Shown here in pieces: positions 16,959-24,967 of a DNA stretch of 64,000 bases (position 1 is the first letter of the stretch; each line of letters begins with the position of its first letter). The notes under the pieces are model-generated. The model saw only the letters and a list, made by a program, of their open reading frames with translations. It had not been told where the DNA came from and did no database searches. This stretch comes from Streptomyces sp. G-G2 (lineage in GTDB: Bacteria > Actinomycetota > Actinomycetes > Streptomycetales > Streptomycetaceae). The stretch covers positions 62,001 to 126,000 of the forward strand of contig NZ_JASISO010000016.1 in NCBI RefSeq assembly GCF_030063135.1, given 5' to 3'. The translations under genes were made by a program, and so were the position numbers.

Positions 16959-18152
16959 TCAGATCACTCCGTCCGCGGTGAGCTTCTCGCGCTCTTCCCC
17001 GGTGAGGCCCAGGAGGTCGCCGTACACCTCGTCGTTGTGGGCTCCCAGTTCGGGGCCGACCCAGCGTACGGCGCCGGGGGTGCCGGAGAGTTTCGGGACG
17101 ACGTTCTGCATGGGGATCTCGCCGAAGTCGGGGTGCGGGAGGCGGACGATGGCGTTGCGGGCGGCGAAGTGCGGGTCGGCGAGCATGTCGGCGGCGGTGA
17201 AGGTCTTGCCGGCCGGGACGCCGGCGGCGTGCAGGGCGCCGAGCAGGGTGGCCGCGTCGTGGCCGGCGGTCCAGGTGGTGATGACGTCATCGAGCTCGCC
17301 TTGGTGGGCTCCGCGCGCGGTGTGCGTGGCGTAGCGGGGGTCCTCGGCCAGGTCTGCGCGGTCCATGACCTCGGTGAGGCGGCGGAAGACGGTGTCCTGG
17401 TTGGCGGCGATGAGGACGGCGGCTCCGTCTGCGGTCGGGTAGACGTTGCTGGGGGCGACGTTGGGGAGGACGGGGCCGGTGCGTTCGCGCTGGTAGCCGC
17501 CCACCTCCCATTCGGGGAGGAGGGACTCCATGTAGGCGAGGACTGCTTCGTAGAGCGCGGAATCGACGATCTGGCCGGTTCCGGTGCGGGTGCGGGCGTG
17601 CAGGGCCATGACGGCGCCGTACGCGGCCATGGTGCCGGCGAGGGCGTCGCCGAGCGAGATGCCGGCGCGGGACGGGGGGCGGTCGGGTTCGCCGGTGATG
17701 TGGCGGATGCCGCCCATGGCCTCGCCGATGGAGCCGAAGCCGGCGCGGGGCGCGTACGGGCCGTCCTGTCCGTAGCCGGTGACGCGGACCATGACGAGGC
17801 CGGGGTTGATGGCGCGGAGCTCCTCGAAGCCGAGGCCCCAGCGTTCCAGGGTGCCGGGGCGGAAGTTCTCCACGAGGACGTCGGCGCGGGCGACGAGGCG
17901 GCGGACCAGTTCTTGGCCTTCCTCGCGGCGCAGGTTGCAGGTGACGGACTTCTTGTTGCGTGCGACGACCGGCCACCACAGGGACTTGCCGTAGGGCCGT
18001 TCGCGTCCCCACTGGCGCATGGGGTCGCCGCGTCCGGGGTCCTCGAGCTTGATGACCTCGGCGCCGTGGTCGCCGAGGAGCTGGCCGCAGAAGGGACCGG
18101 CAAGCAGGGTGCCGGTCTCGATGACACGGATGTCGGAGAGGGGTCCACTCAT
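16959..18152 (-). CDS. CaiB/BaiF (class III) CoA-transferase 2
   Basis: A 397-residue CoA-transferase. VIETGTLLAGPFCGQLLGDHGAE at the N-terminus is given here in parts: VIETGTLLAGP (10-20) and LLGDHGAEVIKLE (25-37). ENFRPGTLERWGLG lies at 95-108 and Asp169 in ISLGDALAG matches the catalytic Asp of formyl-CoA transferase in both context and number. Its start is only 18 nt from the operator at 18171-18196, which it shares with the divergent HMG-CoA-lyase-like gene. It may activate the deaminated acid made by the downstream amidohydrolase. Confidence 0.88.
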   Translation of the reverse strand: MSGPLSDIRVIETGTLLAGPFCGQLLGDHGAEVIKLEDPGRGDPMRQWGRERPYGKSLWWPVVARNKKSVTCNLRREEGQELVRRLVARADVLVENFRPGTLERWGLGFEELRAINPGLVMVRVTGYGQDGPYAPRAGFGSIGEAMGGIRHITGEPDRPPSRAGISLGDALAGTMAAYGAVMALHARTRTGTGQIVDSALYEAVLAYMESLLPEWEVGGYQRERTGPVLPNVAPSNVYPTADGAAVLIAANQDTVFRRLTEVMDRADLAEDPRYATHTARGAHQGELDDVITTWTAGHDAATLLGALHAAGVPAGKTFTAADMLADPHFAARNAIVRLPHPDFGEIPMQNVVPKLSGTPGAVRWVGPELGAHNDEVYGDLLGLTGEEREKLTADGVI

Positions 18153-18170
18153 ACGGCGAGTGTAAGTTTG

Positions 18171-18196
18171 GGAAACACTGTTTCGCTAGAGGAATC
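18171..18196. promoter_or_regulatory. three-half-site operator, copy 6
   Basis: GGAAAC, ACT, GTTTC, GCTAG, AGGAATC, close to the consensus. It lies between divergent starts at 18152 and 18217, so it can control both. TAAGTT at 18163-18168 is a likely plus-strand -10 box, directly adjacent to the operator. Confidence 0.85.
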
Positions 18197-18216
18197 GACG
18201 CGACAGAATATGACGC

Positions 18217-19167
18217 ATGGACAACTCTTTGGCGGCCAAGCCGCTCACTGGTCCCGGCGTGGTGGAAGTGGCCCCGCGTGACGGACTGCAGAACGAGGTG
18301 CGTGCACTGTCCCCGGCGCAGCGCGTGGCCCTGATCGAGCGGGCGGTGGCCGCGGGCGCGCGGCGGGTGGAGGCGGTGGCCTTCGTCCATCCCGGCCGGG
18401 TGCCGCAGATGGCGGGAGCGGAGGAGGTGATGGGACTGCTCAAGCGCCCGGACGGTGTTCGCTACAGCGGCCTGGTGCTCAACGCCCGCGGCATGGAACG
18501 GGCGAGTGCGAGCGGCGTGGACGAGGTCAACTACGTGGTGGTGGCGAGCGACGCGTTCTCGCGCCGCAATCAGGGCATGGGCACGCGCGAGGCGCTGGCC
18601 GCGTGGGAGGGGATCGCCTCCCGCGCCCACGCGGAGGGGATCGGGCGCTCACTGACCATCGCGGCGGCGTTCGGCTGCCCCTTCGAGGGGGAGACCCCGG
18701 AGTCGGCCGTGGCCGAACTGGCGCGGATCGCCGCGGAGTCGGGCGCCGAGGAGATCGTCCTCGCCGACACCATCGGCGTGGGCGCCCCCGACGCGGTCAC
18801 CCGGCTGCTCACGGCGGTACGGGAACAGGCGCCCGGAGTGGTCCTGCGCTGCCACTTCCACAACACGCGCAACACCGGCTACGCGAACGCGGTGGCAGCC
18901 GCCGCGGCCGGTGCGGCGTGGCTCGACTCCTCCCTCGGCGGCATCGGCGGCTGCCCCTTCGCCCCGGCCGCCACCGGCAACATCGCGACCGAGGACCTGG
19001 TCTACCTGCTGCGGCGGATGGGCCTGGAACCGGGCATCGACCTGGAATCGGCCGCTGCGGCGGGGACCTGGCTGGGCACCGTGCTCGGCATCCAGGTGCC
19101 CGCCCTGCTGGGCCGGGCAGGCCCCTTCCCCGGGTCCGGGCGCAGCGGCGAGCGGGGGGAGGAGTAG
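18217..19167 (+). CDS. HMG-CoA lyase-like TIM-barrel lyase
   Basis: A 316-residue member of the HMG-CoA lyase family. EVAPRDGLQNE (17-27) gives the catalytic Arg21 and metal Asp22; the metal histidines are His213 and His215 in CHFHNTRNTGYAN; the signature GGIGGCPFAPAATGN (241-255) contains the active-site Cys246. All key residues are present, so an active C-C lyase for a branched 3-hydroxyacyl-CoA is expected. In this cluster the substrate may come from the substituted succinyl/maleyl side products. The membrane protein gene follows after 2 nt. Confidence 0.88.
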   Translation: MDNSLAAKPLTGPGVVEVAPRDGLQNEVRALSPAQRVALIERAVAAGARRVEAVAFVHPGRVPQMAGAEEVMGLLKRPDGVRYSGLVLNARGMERASASGVDEVNYVVVASDAFSRRNQGMGTREALAAWEGIASRAHAEGIGRSLTIAAAFGCPFEGETPESAVAELARIAAESGAEEIVLADTIGVGAPDAVTRLLTAVREQAPGVVLRCHFHNTRNTGYANAVAAAAAGAAWLDSSLGGIGGCPFAPAATGNIATEDLVYLLRRMGLEPGIDLESAAAAGTWLGTVLGIQVPALLGRAGPFPGSGRSGERGEE

Positions 19168-19169
19168 AC

Positions 19170-19865
19170 ATGGGAGCACATCCGCACGGATGGTGGATCC
19201 TGCTCCACATCCTGCTATTCGTCTTCTGGCTGGGCGGCGACCTCGGCGTCTACGTCTCCAGCCGGTACGTCCTGCAGCCGGGCCTGCCCGTCGCCGCCCG
19301 CTCGACGGCGCTGTCGATCATGAGTGTGCTGGATCTCGGCCCGAAGATCTGCCTGGTGCTGATACTGCCGAGCGGAATCACGCTCATGGCGCTGGAGCCG
19401 CACGGGGCGCAGCGCCTGCTCAACGGCTGGTCCGCCGGGGCGACCTGGGTGTTCGCGGCGCTCTGGCTATGGCTGACCGTGCGCGAGCACCACCGTCCGG
19501 GCCGCCGCCCCTGGATACGCCGAGCGGACTGGGCGATACGCATCGCACTGACGGCCTCACTGTGGGGCGTCGGGCTCTACACCCTGCTGGCCGCGGAGCC
19601 GTTCGGGGTGCGGACCGATCCCCGCTGGCTGGGCGCCAAGGTCCTGCTGTATGCGACGGCGATCGCCTGCGGGCTGGGCATCCGGCTGACGCTGCGCCCG
19701 TTCGGGGCCGCGTTCCGCGACCTGGCGGGCTCGGGAGGAGGCGATGGGGTCGAGCGGACGTTGCGTCGGGCGGTCAACGGCTGCGTCCCGTACGTGGCGG
19801 GGATCTGGACGTGCGTCCTGGCCGCCGCGACGCTGGGGGTGCTCAAGCCTGGGGCCGACCTCTGA
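19170..19865 (+). CDS. integral membrane protein, unknown function
   Basis: 231 residues with about six membrane segments; the first (WWILLHILLFVFWLGGDLG) carries a His and a Gly-Gly-Asp, features seen in some small membrane redox or copper-tolerance families. A conserved-looking PHGWW start and a basic loop (REHHRPGRRPWIRR) are visible. GGGGAGGA lies just before the ATG. It is coupled to the HMG-CoA-lyase-like gene. I do not recognise the family; heme or pigment contact through the histidine is conceivable but unsupported. Confidence 0.7.
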   Translation: MGAHPHGWWILLHILLFVFWLGGDLGVYVSSRYVLQPGLPVAARSTALSIMSVLDLGPKICLVLILPSGITLMALEPHGAQRLLNGWSAGATWVFAALWLWLTVREHHRPGRRPWIRRADWAIRIALTASLWGVGLYTLLAAEPFGVRTDPRWLGAKVLLYATAIACGLGIRLTLRPFGAAFRDLAGSGGGDGVERTLRRAVNGCVPYVAGIWTCVLAAATLGVLKPGADL

Positions 19866-19871
19866 GGCGGG

Positions 19872-20660
19872 TCACCGGACCCCTGGCCGGTACCCGAACT
19901 CGGCCGAGAGCCGTTCGACGCTCGCCATCAGCAGCGGGGCGCACTCGGCCAGGCGCGGCTTGAACCGGGACTGCGGGCCGGCCAGGCTGACCACCGCGAT
20001 GACATGGCCGTCGTGCCCGAAGACGGGCGCGGCGAGCGAGGCGGAACCGCTCTGCCGCTCCCCCACCGACATGGCGTAGCCGCGCCGCTTGATGGCGGAC
20101 AGCTCCTTGCGCATGCGCTCGGGGTCGGTGATGGTCCGGTCGGTGACCGCGTCCAGGGGGTGGCGTTCGAGGTAGGTCTCGATCTCGGCGTCGGGCAGGA
20201 AGGCGAGGAACGCCTTGGAGGAGCTGCCCGCGTGCAGGGGGAGCGGGATCCCGAGGGCCACTTCCATACGCAGCTCCTGCTCGGGGACGACCTGGTCGAC
20301 GTAGAGCCTGGTGTCGCCGCGGCGGATGGAGAGGGTGGCGGTCTCCCCGCATTGGGCGGCGAGCCGGCGCAGCTCCGGGGCCGCGAGGACCCGCAGGTCG
20401 GTGCGCGCCAAGTAGGCGCGGCCGAGGGAGATGGCGGCCGGTCCGAGGGCGTAGCGGCGGGTGACGGGATCCGTGATGATCAGGTCGCGGTTGCGCAGGG
20501 CCGTGAGGACGCGATGCACGGCGGCCTTGGTGATGTCCAGTTCTTGGGCGATCTCAGTGACACCGAGGTCGGGGCGGCCGCTGCGGCCGAACATCAGCAG
20601 CACGTCCATGGCGCGCTCGACTGCGGCGATGGACCTGCTGCTGCTCGTCTCCTCGGTCAC
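19872..20660 (-). CDS. IclR-family transcriptional regulator of the catabolic cluster
   Basis: 262 residues from a GTG start, the usual IclR size; an AAAGGGG lies about 10 nt upstream. N-terminal winged HTH: SIAAVERAMDVLLMF, VTEIAQELDITKAAVHRVL, with a wing ending DPVTRRYALG. C-terminal effector domain: ELRRLAAQCGETATLS, LHAGSSSKAFLAFL, ERQSGSASLAAPVF and VVSLAGPQSRF, all typical. It is the only IclR gene in the window, and an operator copy lies 63-88 nt upstream of its own start. IclR relatives PobR and PcaU bind sites with three half-repeats, the same design as the operator found at eleven or more places here, so I assign that regulon to this protein. Confidence 0.9.
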   Translation of the reverse strand: MTEETSSSRSIAAVERAMDVLLMFGRSGRPDLGVTEIAQELDITKAAVHRVLTALRNRDLIITDPVTRRYALGPAAISLGRAYLARTDLRVLAAPELRRLAAQCGETATLSIRRGDTRLYVDQVVPEQELRMEVALGIPLPLHAGSSSKAFLAFLPDAEIETYLERHPLDAVTDRTITDPERMRKELSAIKRRGYAMSVGERQSGSASLAAPVFGHDGHVIAVVSLAGPQSRFKPRLAECAPLLMASVERLSAEFGYRPGVR

Positions 20661-20722
20661 AGGTGCCCCTTTTGCGCGATGGTTTCGAGGTCGTCCCCCG
20701 ACTTGGCAAAAGCATAACGTCG

Positions 20723-20748
20723 ATTTCCCCAGGGGAAACAGTGATCCC
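20723..20748 (-). promoter_or_regulatory. three-half-site operator, copy 7 (autoregulatory)
   Basis: On the minus strand: GGGATC, ACT, GTTTC, CCCTG, GGGAAAT. It precedes the IclR gene; TATGCT on the minus strand near 20711-20716 is a possible -10 box, so the site would overlap the -35 region. Confidence 0.7.
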
Positions 20749-20764
20749 GGGGCGGGTGAATTCG

Positions 20765-20794
20765 TTGACACCGCGCCGCGACCGTCGTTACGCT
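20765..20794 (+). promoter_or_regulatory. sigma70-type promoter of the oxygenase operon
   Basis: TTGACA (20765-20770), an 18-nt spacer and TACGCT (20789-20794). Transcription would start inside the operator that begins at 20798, so a bound repressor would block it. Confidence 0.65.
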
Positions 20795-20797
20795 CAT

Positions 20798-20823
20798 GGA
20801 TACAGTGTTCCACTAGAGGAAAC
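20798..20823 (+). promoter_or_regulatory. three-half-site operator, copy 8
   Basis: GGATAC, AGT, GTTCC, ACTAG, AGGAAAC, ending 19 nt before the first start codon of the oxygenase operon. Confidence 0.85.
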
Positions 20824-20842
20824 ACAATCGAGCGGGGGTGCG

Positions 20843-22144
20843 ATGACCACCGTCATCGACGAAACAACCTTCCGTCAGGTGCTGTCCCGGTGGCCCAGTG
20901 GCGTGGGGATCGTCACCACGGCCGGCGAGGAGGGCTGGCACGGCATGACGGCGAGCTCGTTCAGCAGCGTCAGCCTCGCACCACCTCTCGTCCTGGTCTG
21001 CTTGGCCCAGGGGATCCGCTCCCACGATCTCCTCATACGCAACGGGGTGTTCGCCGTCAACGTTTTGGGCCGGGACCACCTCGCACTGGGACGCAGGTTC
21101 GCGGGCATGGAGCCGGGGGTCACCGATCGCTTCGCGGCGGGCGACTGGCTGCCCGGCGCCACCGGCAGTCCCGTGCTGACGGACTCGGCGGCCTGGGTCG
21201 ACTGCCGCGTCCTGCACCGCTACCCCGGCGGGGACCACTCCATCTTCCTGGGTGAGGTAGTGGCAGCAGGAGTACCGCGCATCACCTCCCCGCTGCTGTT
21301 CCACTCGCGCTCCTGGGGGCAGCTCGCGGATCCGCTCCCCGACCGCGTGGACCTGGCCGAGACCGGCCTGACCGACGCGGTGGCAGCGCCGCACACCGCT
21401 CGCCTGACCCACGCGCTGCGGCGGGCGGGCGTACGGGTGCGCCTCACATCGCTCGACGGCGCAGGAACGGCCGGCGCCGGGGCCGCCGGTCTGAGCTGCT
21501 CCTCGGTCCACGTCGACAACGCCTCGGCCGCCGTCGCCGCCGCCGAGGCCGGCTGCCCCGCCATCGAGCTCACCGTCGCACCGGACGGTACCGGCGGGGA
21601 GTCCGTCCACGCGGTCCGGGCGGTCAACGGCGCCGGGCACCCGGACACCCTCGTGGTCGCACGGATACGCGACGCGCTGCGCCCGGGGGCGGCCCGAGCC
21701 GTCCTGCTGACCGTGCAGCGGCTGGCCGCCGCCGGTTGCGGGGAGATCGTCCTGGAGGAACCCGCAGAGGGCCCCGACGACGCGGACGGAGCATCACCTT
21801 TGGCACTGCGCCGACTGCTCCAGGACGCGGTCCCCGCGGCCGGGCCCGTCCCCCTGCGCCTCGCGCTGCGCGACAACCACGGCCTCGGCCTGGTCAACGC
21901 CCTGACCGGGATGAAAAGCGGGGTCAGGTGCTTCGACACCGCCCTCGGCGGCCACGGCGGCCTTCTGGCCACCGAGCGGCTCGTGCTGCTTTGCTCCCGC
22001 ATGGGCGTCGCGGCCCCCCTGGACATCGCCGCGGTACGGGCTCTGCGCGCCGAACTGGGTGTGCTGCGACGGCAACCGCCCGCCGCGCCCGCACCCTGCT
22101 CCCCCGCCCGGGCAGCCGCCTCCCGCGGCCCGGAATCCCAGTAA
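20843..22144 (+). CDS. flavin reductase domain fused to a degenerate HMG-CoA-lyase-like barrel
   Basis: 433 residues. Residues 8-165 are a flavin reductase domain (FRQVLSRWPSGVGIVTT, WHGMTASSFSSVSLAPPLVLVC, NVLGRDH, DHSIFLGEV), the small partner of two-component flavin oxygenases. Residues about 185-400 follow the end of an HMG-CoA lyase barrel: RDNHGLGLVNALTGM (343-357) and FDTALGGHGG (364-373), but the CPFAPAATGN segment with the catalytic Cys is missing, so lyase activity is doubtful. The oxygenase gene follows after 13 nt, and a true HMG-CoA-lyase-like gene lies 1.7 kb upstream. The role of the second domain is unknown. Confidence 0.8.
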   Translation: MTTVIDETTFRQVLSRWPSGVGIVTTAGEEGWHGMTASSFSSVSLAPPLVLVCLAQGIRSHDLLIRNGVFAVNVLGRDHLALGRRFAGMEPGVTDRFAAGDWLPGATGSPVLTDSAAWVDCRVLHRYPGGDHSIFLGEVVAAGVPRITSPLLFHSRSWGQLADPLPDRVDLAETGLTDAVAAPHTARLTHALRRAGVRVRLTSLDGAGTAGAGAAGLSCSSVHVDNASAAVAAAEAGCPAIELTVAPDGTGGESVHAVRAVNGAGHPDTLVVARIRDALRPGAARAVLLTVQRLAAAGCGEIVLEEPAEGPDDADGASPLALRRLLQDAVPAAGPVPLRLALRDNHGLGLVNALTGMKSGVRCFDTALGGHGGLLATERLVLLCSRMGVAAPLDIAAVRALRAELGVLRRQPPAAPAPCSPARAAASRGPESQ

Positions 22145-22157
22145 GGAGTCAACGCCG

Positions 22158-23441
22158 ATGACCACACATCAACTCACGGGCGCGCAGCTCGTCGACCGCA
22201 TGACGCCGGCCGAGCGGGCCCGCGCCGAGCGCGTCGAATCCGTACTGCCTGCCCTGCGGGCGGCGGCCGCCGACGCCGATGCGCAGGCCGCCTTCCCGAC
22301 GGGTCACACCGGGCTGCTGCGAGAGGCCGGCCTGCTCGGGCTCGTCGTGCCCGAGAAGTACGGCGGGATCGGGGGCGGTCTGCGCGACCTCGCGGCAGCC
22401 ACCTACGCCATGGGCACTGCCTGCCCCTCCACGGCGCTCGCCTTCTTCTTCCACAACACCAGTGCCTCGCGCGGTCTGCTGCCCCTGGAGGCCATCCGCG
22501 CGGGCCTGTTCACCCAGGAGGAGACGCCCGCCGTCACCGCTTTCGCCGAGCGGGTCCTGACCACGATGGCGGCAGGCTCCTGGCTCGCCAACTTCGCCAG
22601 CGAGTCGGCCAAGAGCGCCGCCGCGAACATATCCATTGCGACCACAGCCGCCCGTACCGAGGGCGGCTGGGTCCTCACCGGTGAGAAGTCCTTCGGCTGC
22701 GCGACCGGAGTCGCCGACGTCTACCTCGTCACCGCCCGGCGGGAGAAGACGGAGACCGCGGACGGCCTGGCCATGTTCCTCGTGCCGCGCGACGCCGCCG
22801 GAGTGTCCTCCCGCCCGCACTGGAACGGACTCGGCATGCGCGGCAGCGCCAACCACGGCATCCGGCTCGACGAGGTCTTCGTCGCCGACCGCGACGCCCT
22901 GACCGTGCCGGGGGCCTTCACGCGCATGCTCCAGGTAAGCCGCGGCAGCTTCGTGGGCAACCAGCTCGCCATCGCAGCCGTCTACACCGGCGCCGCACAG
23001 GCCGTCTACGACTACACGCTGGACCTGCTGACCAGGAAGACCTTCGCCGACACCGGCCGGCCCATCGCCTCTTCCCCCATGCACCAGGTCCTCATCGGGG
23101 ACATGACCCAAAACCTGGAGACCGCCTACCAGTGGCTGCGGCGCCAGCTCGAACTGGAGACCTCCGAGCCCCCGATCAGGCCCAAGTCAGAGGTGTTCAG
23201 CCAGTGGCGGCTGGGCAAGGGCGCGGTCACCGAGGCCTGCTTCGGCGTCGCCCTCGGCGCCCTGAAGGCGTCTGGCACCTCAGAGGCACGGTTGGACGGC
23301 GTCATCGGTCGCACCCTGCGCGACCTGGCCATGGGCCTCGTGATGACCTTCCCCGCCGAGCGTGGCCGCCTGGAGGCGGCGAAGATCGCCACCGAGGCGC
23401 AGGAGAACGCGCTGTTCGCTACGCTCGGAGAGAGCCAGTGA
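22158..23441 (+). CDS. acyl-CoA-dehydrogenase-fold flavin monooxygenase, large component
   Basis: 427 residues with the three-domain acyl-CoA dehydrogenase fold: helical N-terminus (LLREAGLLGLVVPEKYGGIGG), middle beta domain (TGEKSFGCATGVADVYLV, GMRGSANHGIRLDEVFV) and a C-terminal helical domain. The C-terminus lacks the usual catalytic Glu motif and instead has ERGRLEAAKIATEAQENALF, as in DszC/HpaB-like reduced-flavin oxygenases. Together with the flavin reductase gene just upstream this makes a two-component oxygenase likely. AAGGAG precedes the ATG. In the proposed route it could oxidise a bridge carbon or ring of an opened tetrapyrrole; a dehydrogenase role remains possible. Confidence 0.78.
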   Translation: MTTHQLTGAQLVDRMTPAERARAERVESVLPALRAAAADADAQAAFPTGHTGLLREAGLLGLVVPEKYGGIGGGLRDLAAATYAMGTACPSTALAFFFHNTSASRGLLPLEAIRAGLFTQEETPAVTAFAERVLTTMAAGSWLANFASESAKSAAANISIATTAARTEGGWVLTGEKSFGCATGVADVYLVTARREKTETADGLAMFLVPRDAAGVSSRPHWNGLGMRGSANHGIRLDEVFVADRDALTVPGAFTRMLQVSRGSFVGNQLAIAAVYTGAAQAVYDYTLDLLTRKTFADTGRPIASSPMHQVLIGDMTQNLETAYQWLRRQLELETSEPPIRPKSEVFSQWRLGKGAVTEACFGVALGALKASGTSEARLDGVIGRTLRDLAMGLVMTFPAERGRLEAAKIATEAQENALFATLGESQ

Positions 23442-24967
23442 CCCTCGTACCCCCTCTCCCCGATCCCGCCGGCGCACCCGTCACCCTGCCTGCCACGAGC
23501 GACTTCGTTGAGGGGACATGGCAGCCCTGCGAGCTGCGCCTCGGCTTCGACTTGGAGGACCCGGACACCGGCGACCGGATCCGGCCGGCCTTCGCCAGCT
23601 CCGCCGAGCGGGTCGAAACCGCACTGGCGGCGGCCGCCGCGCTCCACCGCTCCGGGGCCTGGCGCGGTCTGCCGGACGAGGATCGCGCCCGGGCGCTGGA
23701 AAGCGCGGCCGCCGCGGTCGAAGGATCGGTGGAGCGCATCGTGGCGGCGGAGGCCTTCGCCACCGGTGTACCGCTCACCCAGACGACCCGCCTGGGGGTC
23801 ATCCTCTCAGGGGCCTTCCACATCGCGGCGGCCCAGCTGCGCGCCGGACTGCTGCGGCGCACGGTCACGGGTCACGGCGGCCACCCGGTGCTGGTGCGGC
23901 GCGCCGCGCTCGGTCCCGCCCTGTGCGTGCTCCCCTACAACGCCCCCGCGCCGATGGCAGCCCACAAGGCGGCCAGTGCCCTCGCCGCGGGCTGCCCGGT
24001 GGTCGTCAAGGCTCCGGAAATCAGCCCGTACGGAACCCAGTTGCTGGTGGAGTCCGCCGCCCTGGGTCTGGCGGCGGCCGGGGCGCCGACGGCCGTCCTG
24101 CAACTGCTGCACGGGGACGCCGCGACCGGAGCCCGCCTGGTGGCCGACGAGCGGATCCGCGTCGTCTCCTTCACCGGGGGGACCGAGGCGGGCCGGAGGA
24201 TCGGCGCCGTCTGCGGTCAGTCCCTCAAGCCCGTACAGCTCGAACTGGGCGGCAACAACCCGCTGCTCGTCCTGCCGGGATCCGACCCGGTGGTAGCCGG
24301 CCGGATGGCCGCCGAACTGCTGACGGCACTCAACGGCCAGTGGTGCCGGGGGCTGGGCCGGCTGATCCTGCCCACCGACCTGGCACCGGAGGTGCTGGAC
24401 GCCACCGGCCGCGAGCTCGCCGCATTGCGGGCGGGCGGCCCCCTGGCCCTGGGCACCGGCTACGGACCGCTCGCCCACTCCCGCCACCACGCGACCCTGA
24501 CGGCAGGCGTACACGCCCTGACCACCGCCGGCGCCAAGGCCAACACGTGGACCGAGGTGCCGGAACGCGGCAGCCACTTCGCGCCGCTGCTGATCACCGG
24601 AGCGCCCGAGGAGGCGACCCGCCGGGAACTGTTCGGCCCGGTGGCCGCCGTGCACACCTACGAGCGGGAGGAGGAGGCCCTACACCTGGCCAACGCCACC
24701 GGCTACGGCCTGGAGGGGTACGTGTGCGCCGCGGACCCCGACGACGGGCTGCGCGTGGCTGCCCGCATCACCGCCGGGGAGGTAAAGGTGAACGGGTCGT
24801 CGGTGATGAGCCTCCACCTGGACACCCCCCGCCCGGCCTGGGGGGCGTCCGGCCTGGTCGACGAGGGCAGCGCCGAGACCCTGCTGCATTTCACCGGCAC
24901 CCGGGTAACGGGCGTGGAAGCGGGCTTCACCCCGCGCACATCGCACTGGCAGGAGGAGAACCGGTGA
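23438..24967 (+). CDS. aldehyde dehydrogenase 1
   Basis: 509 residues, GTG start within the previous stop (GTGA). NAD(P)-dependent aldehyde dehydrogenase: NAPAPMAAHKAASALAAG (168-185), VVVKAPE, FTGGTEAGRRIG, Glu269 in LELGGNN and the catalytic Cys303 in GQWCRG. It has a longer, unusual N-terminus (TSDFVEGTWQP). Sits between two oxygenase genes, so it probably oxidises the aldehyde they form to an acid. Confidence 0.87.
   Translation: MTLVPPLPDPAGAPVTLPATSDFVEGTWQPCELRLGFDLEDPDTGDRIRPAFASSAERVETALAAAAALHRSGAWRGLPDEDRARALESAAAAVEGSVERIVAAEAFATGVPLTQTTRLGVILSGAFHIAAAQLRAGLLRRTVTGHGGHPVLVRRAALGPALCVLPYNAPAPMAAHKAASALAAGCPVVVKAPEISPYGTQLLVESAALGLAAAGAPTAVLQLLHGDAATGARLVADERIRVVSFTGGTEAGRRIGAVCGQSLKPVQLELGGNNPLLVLPGSDPVVAGRMAAELLTALNGQWCRGLGRLILPTDLAPEVLDATGRELAALRAGGPLALGTGYGPLAHSRHHATLTAGVHALTTAGAKANTWTEVPERGSHFAPLLITGAPEEATRRELFGPVAAVHTYEREEEALHLANATGYGLEGYVCAADPDDGLRVAARITAGEVKVNGSSVMSLHLDTPRPAWGASGLVDEGSAETLLHFTGTRVTGVEAGFTPRTSHWQEENR

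Noticed and set aside
22158..23441. Plain acyl-CoA dehydrogenase
   Set aside because: The C-terminal catalytic Glu motif is not visible and a flavin reductase is adjacent, so a reduced-flavin oxygenase is more likely, though not certain.
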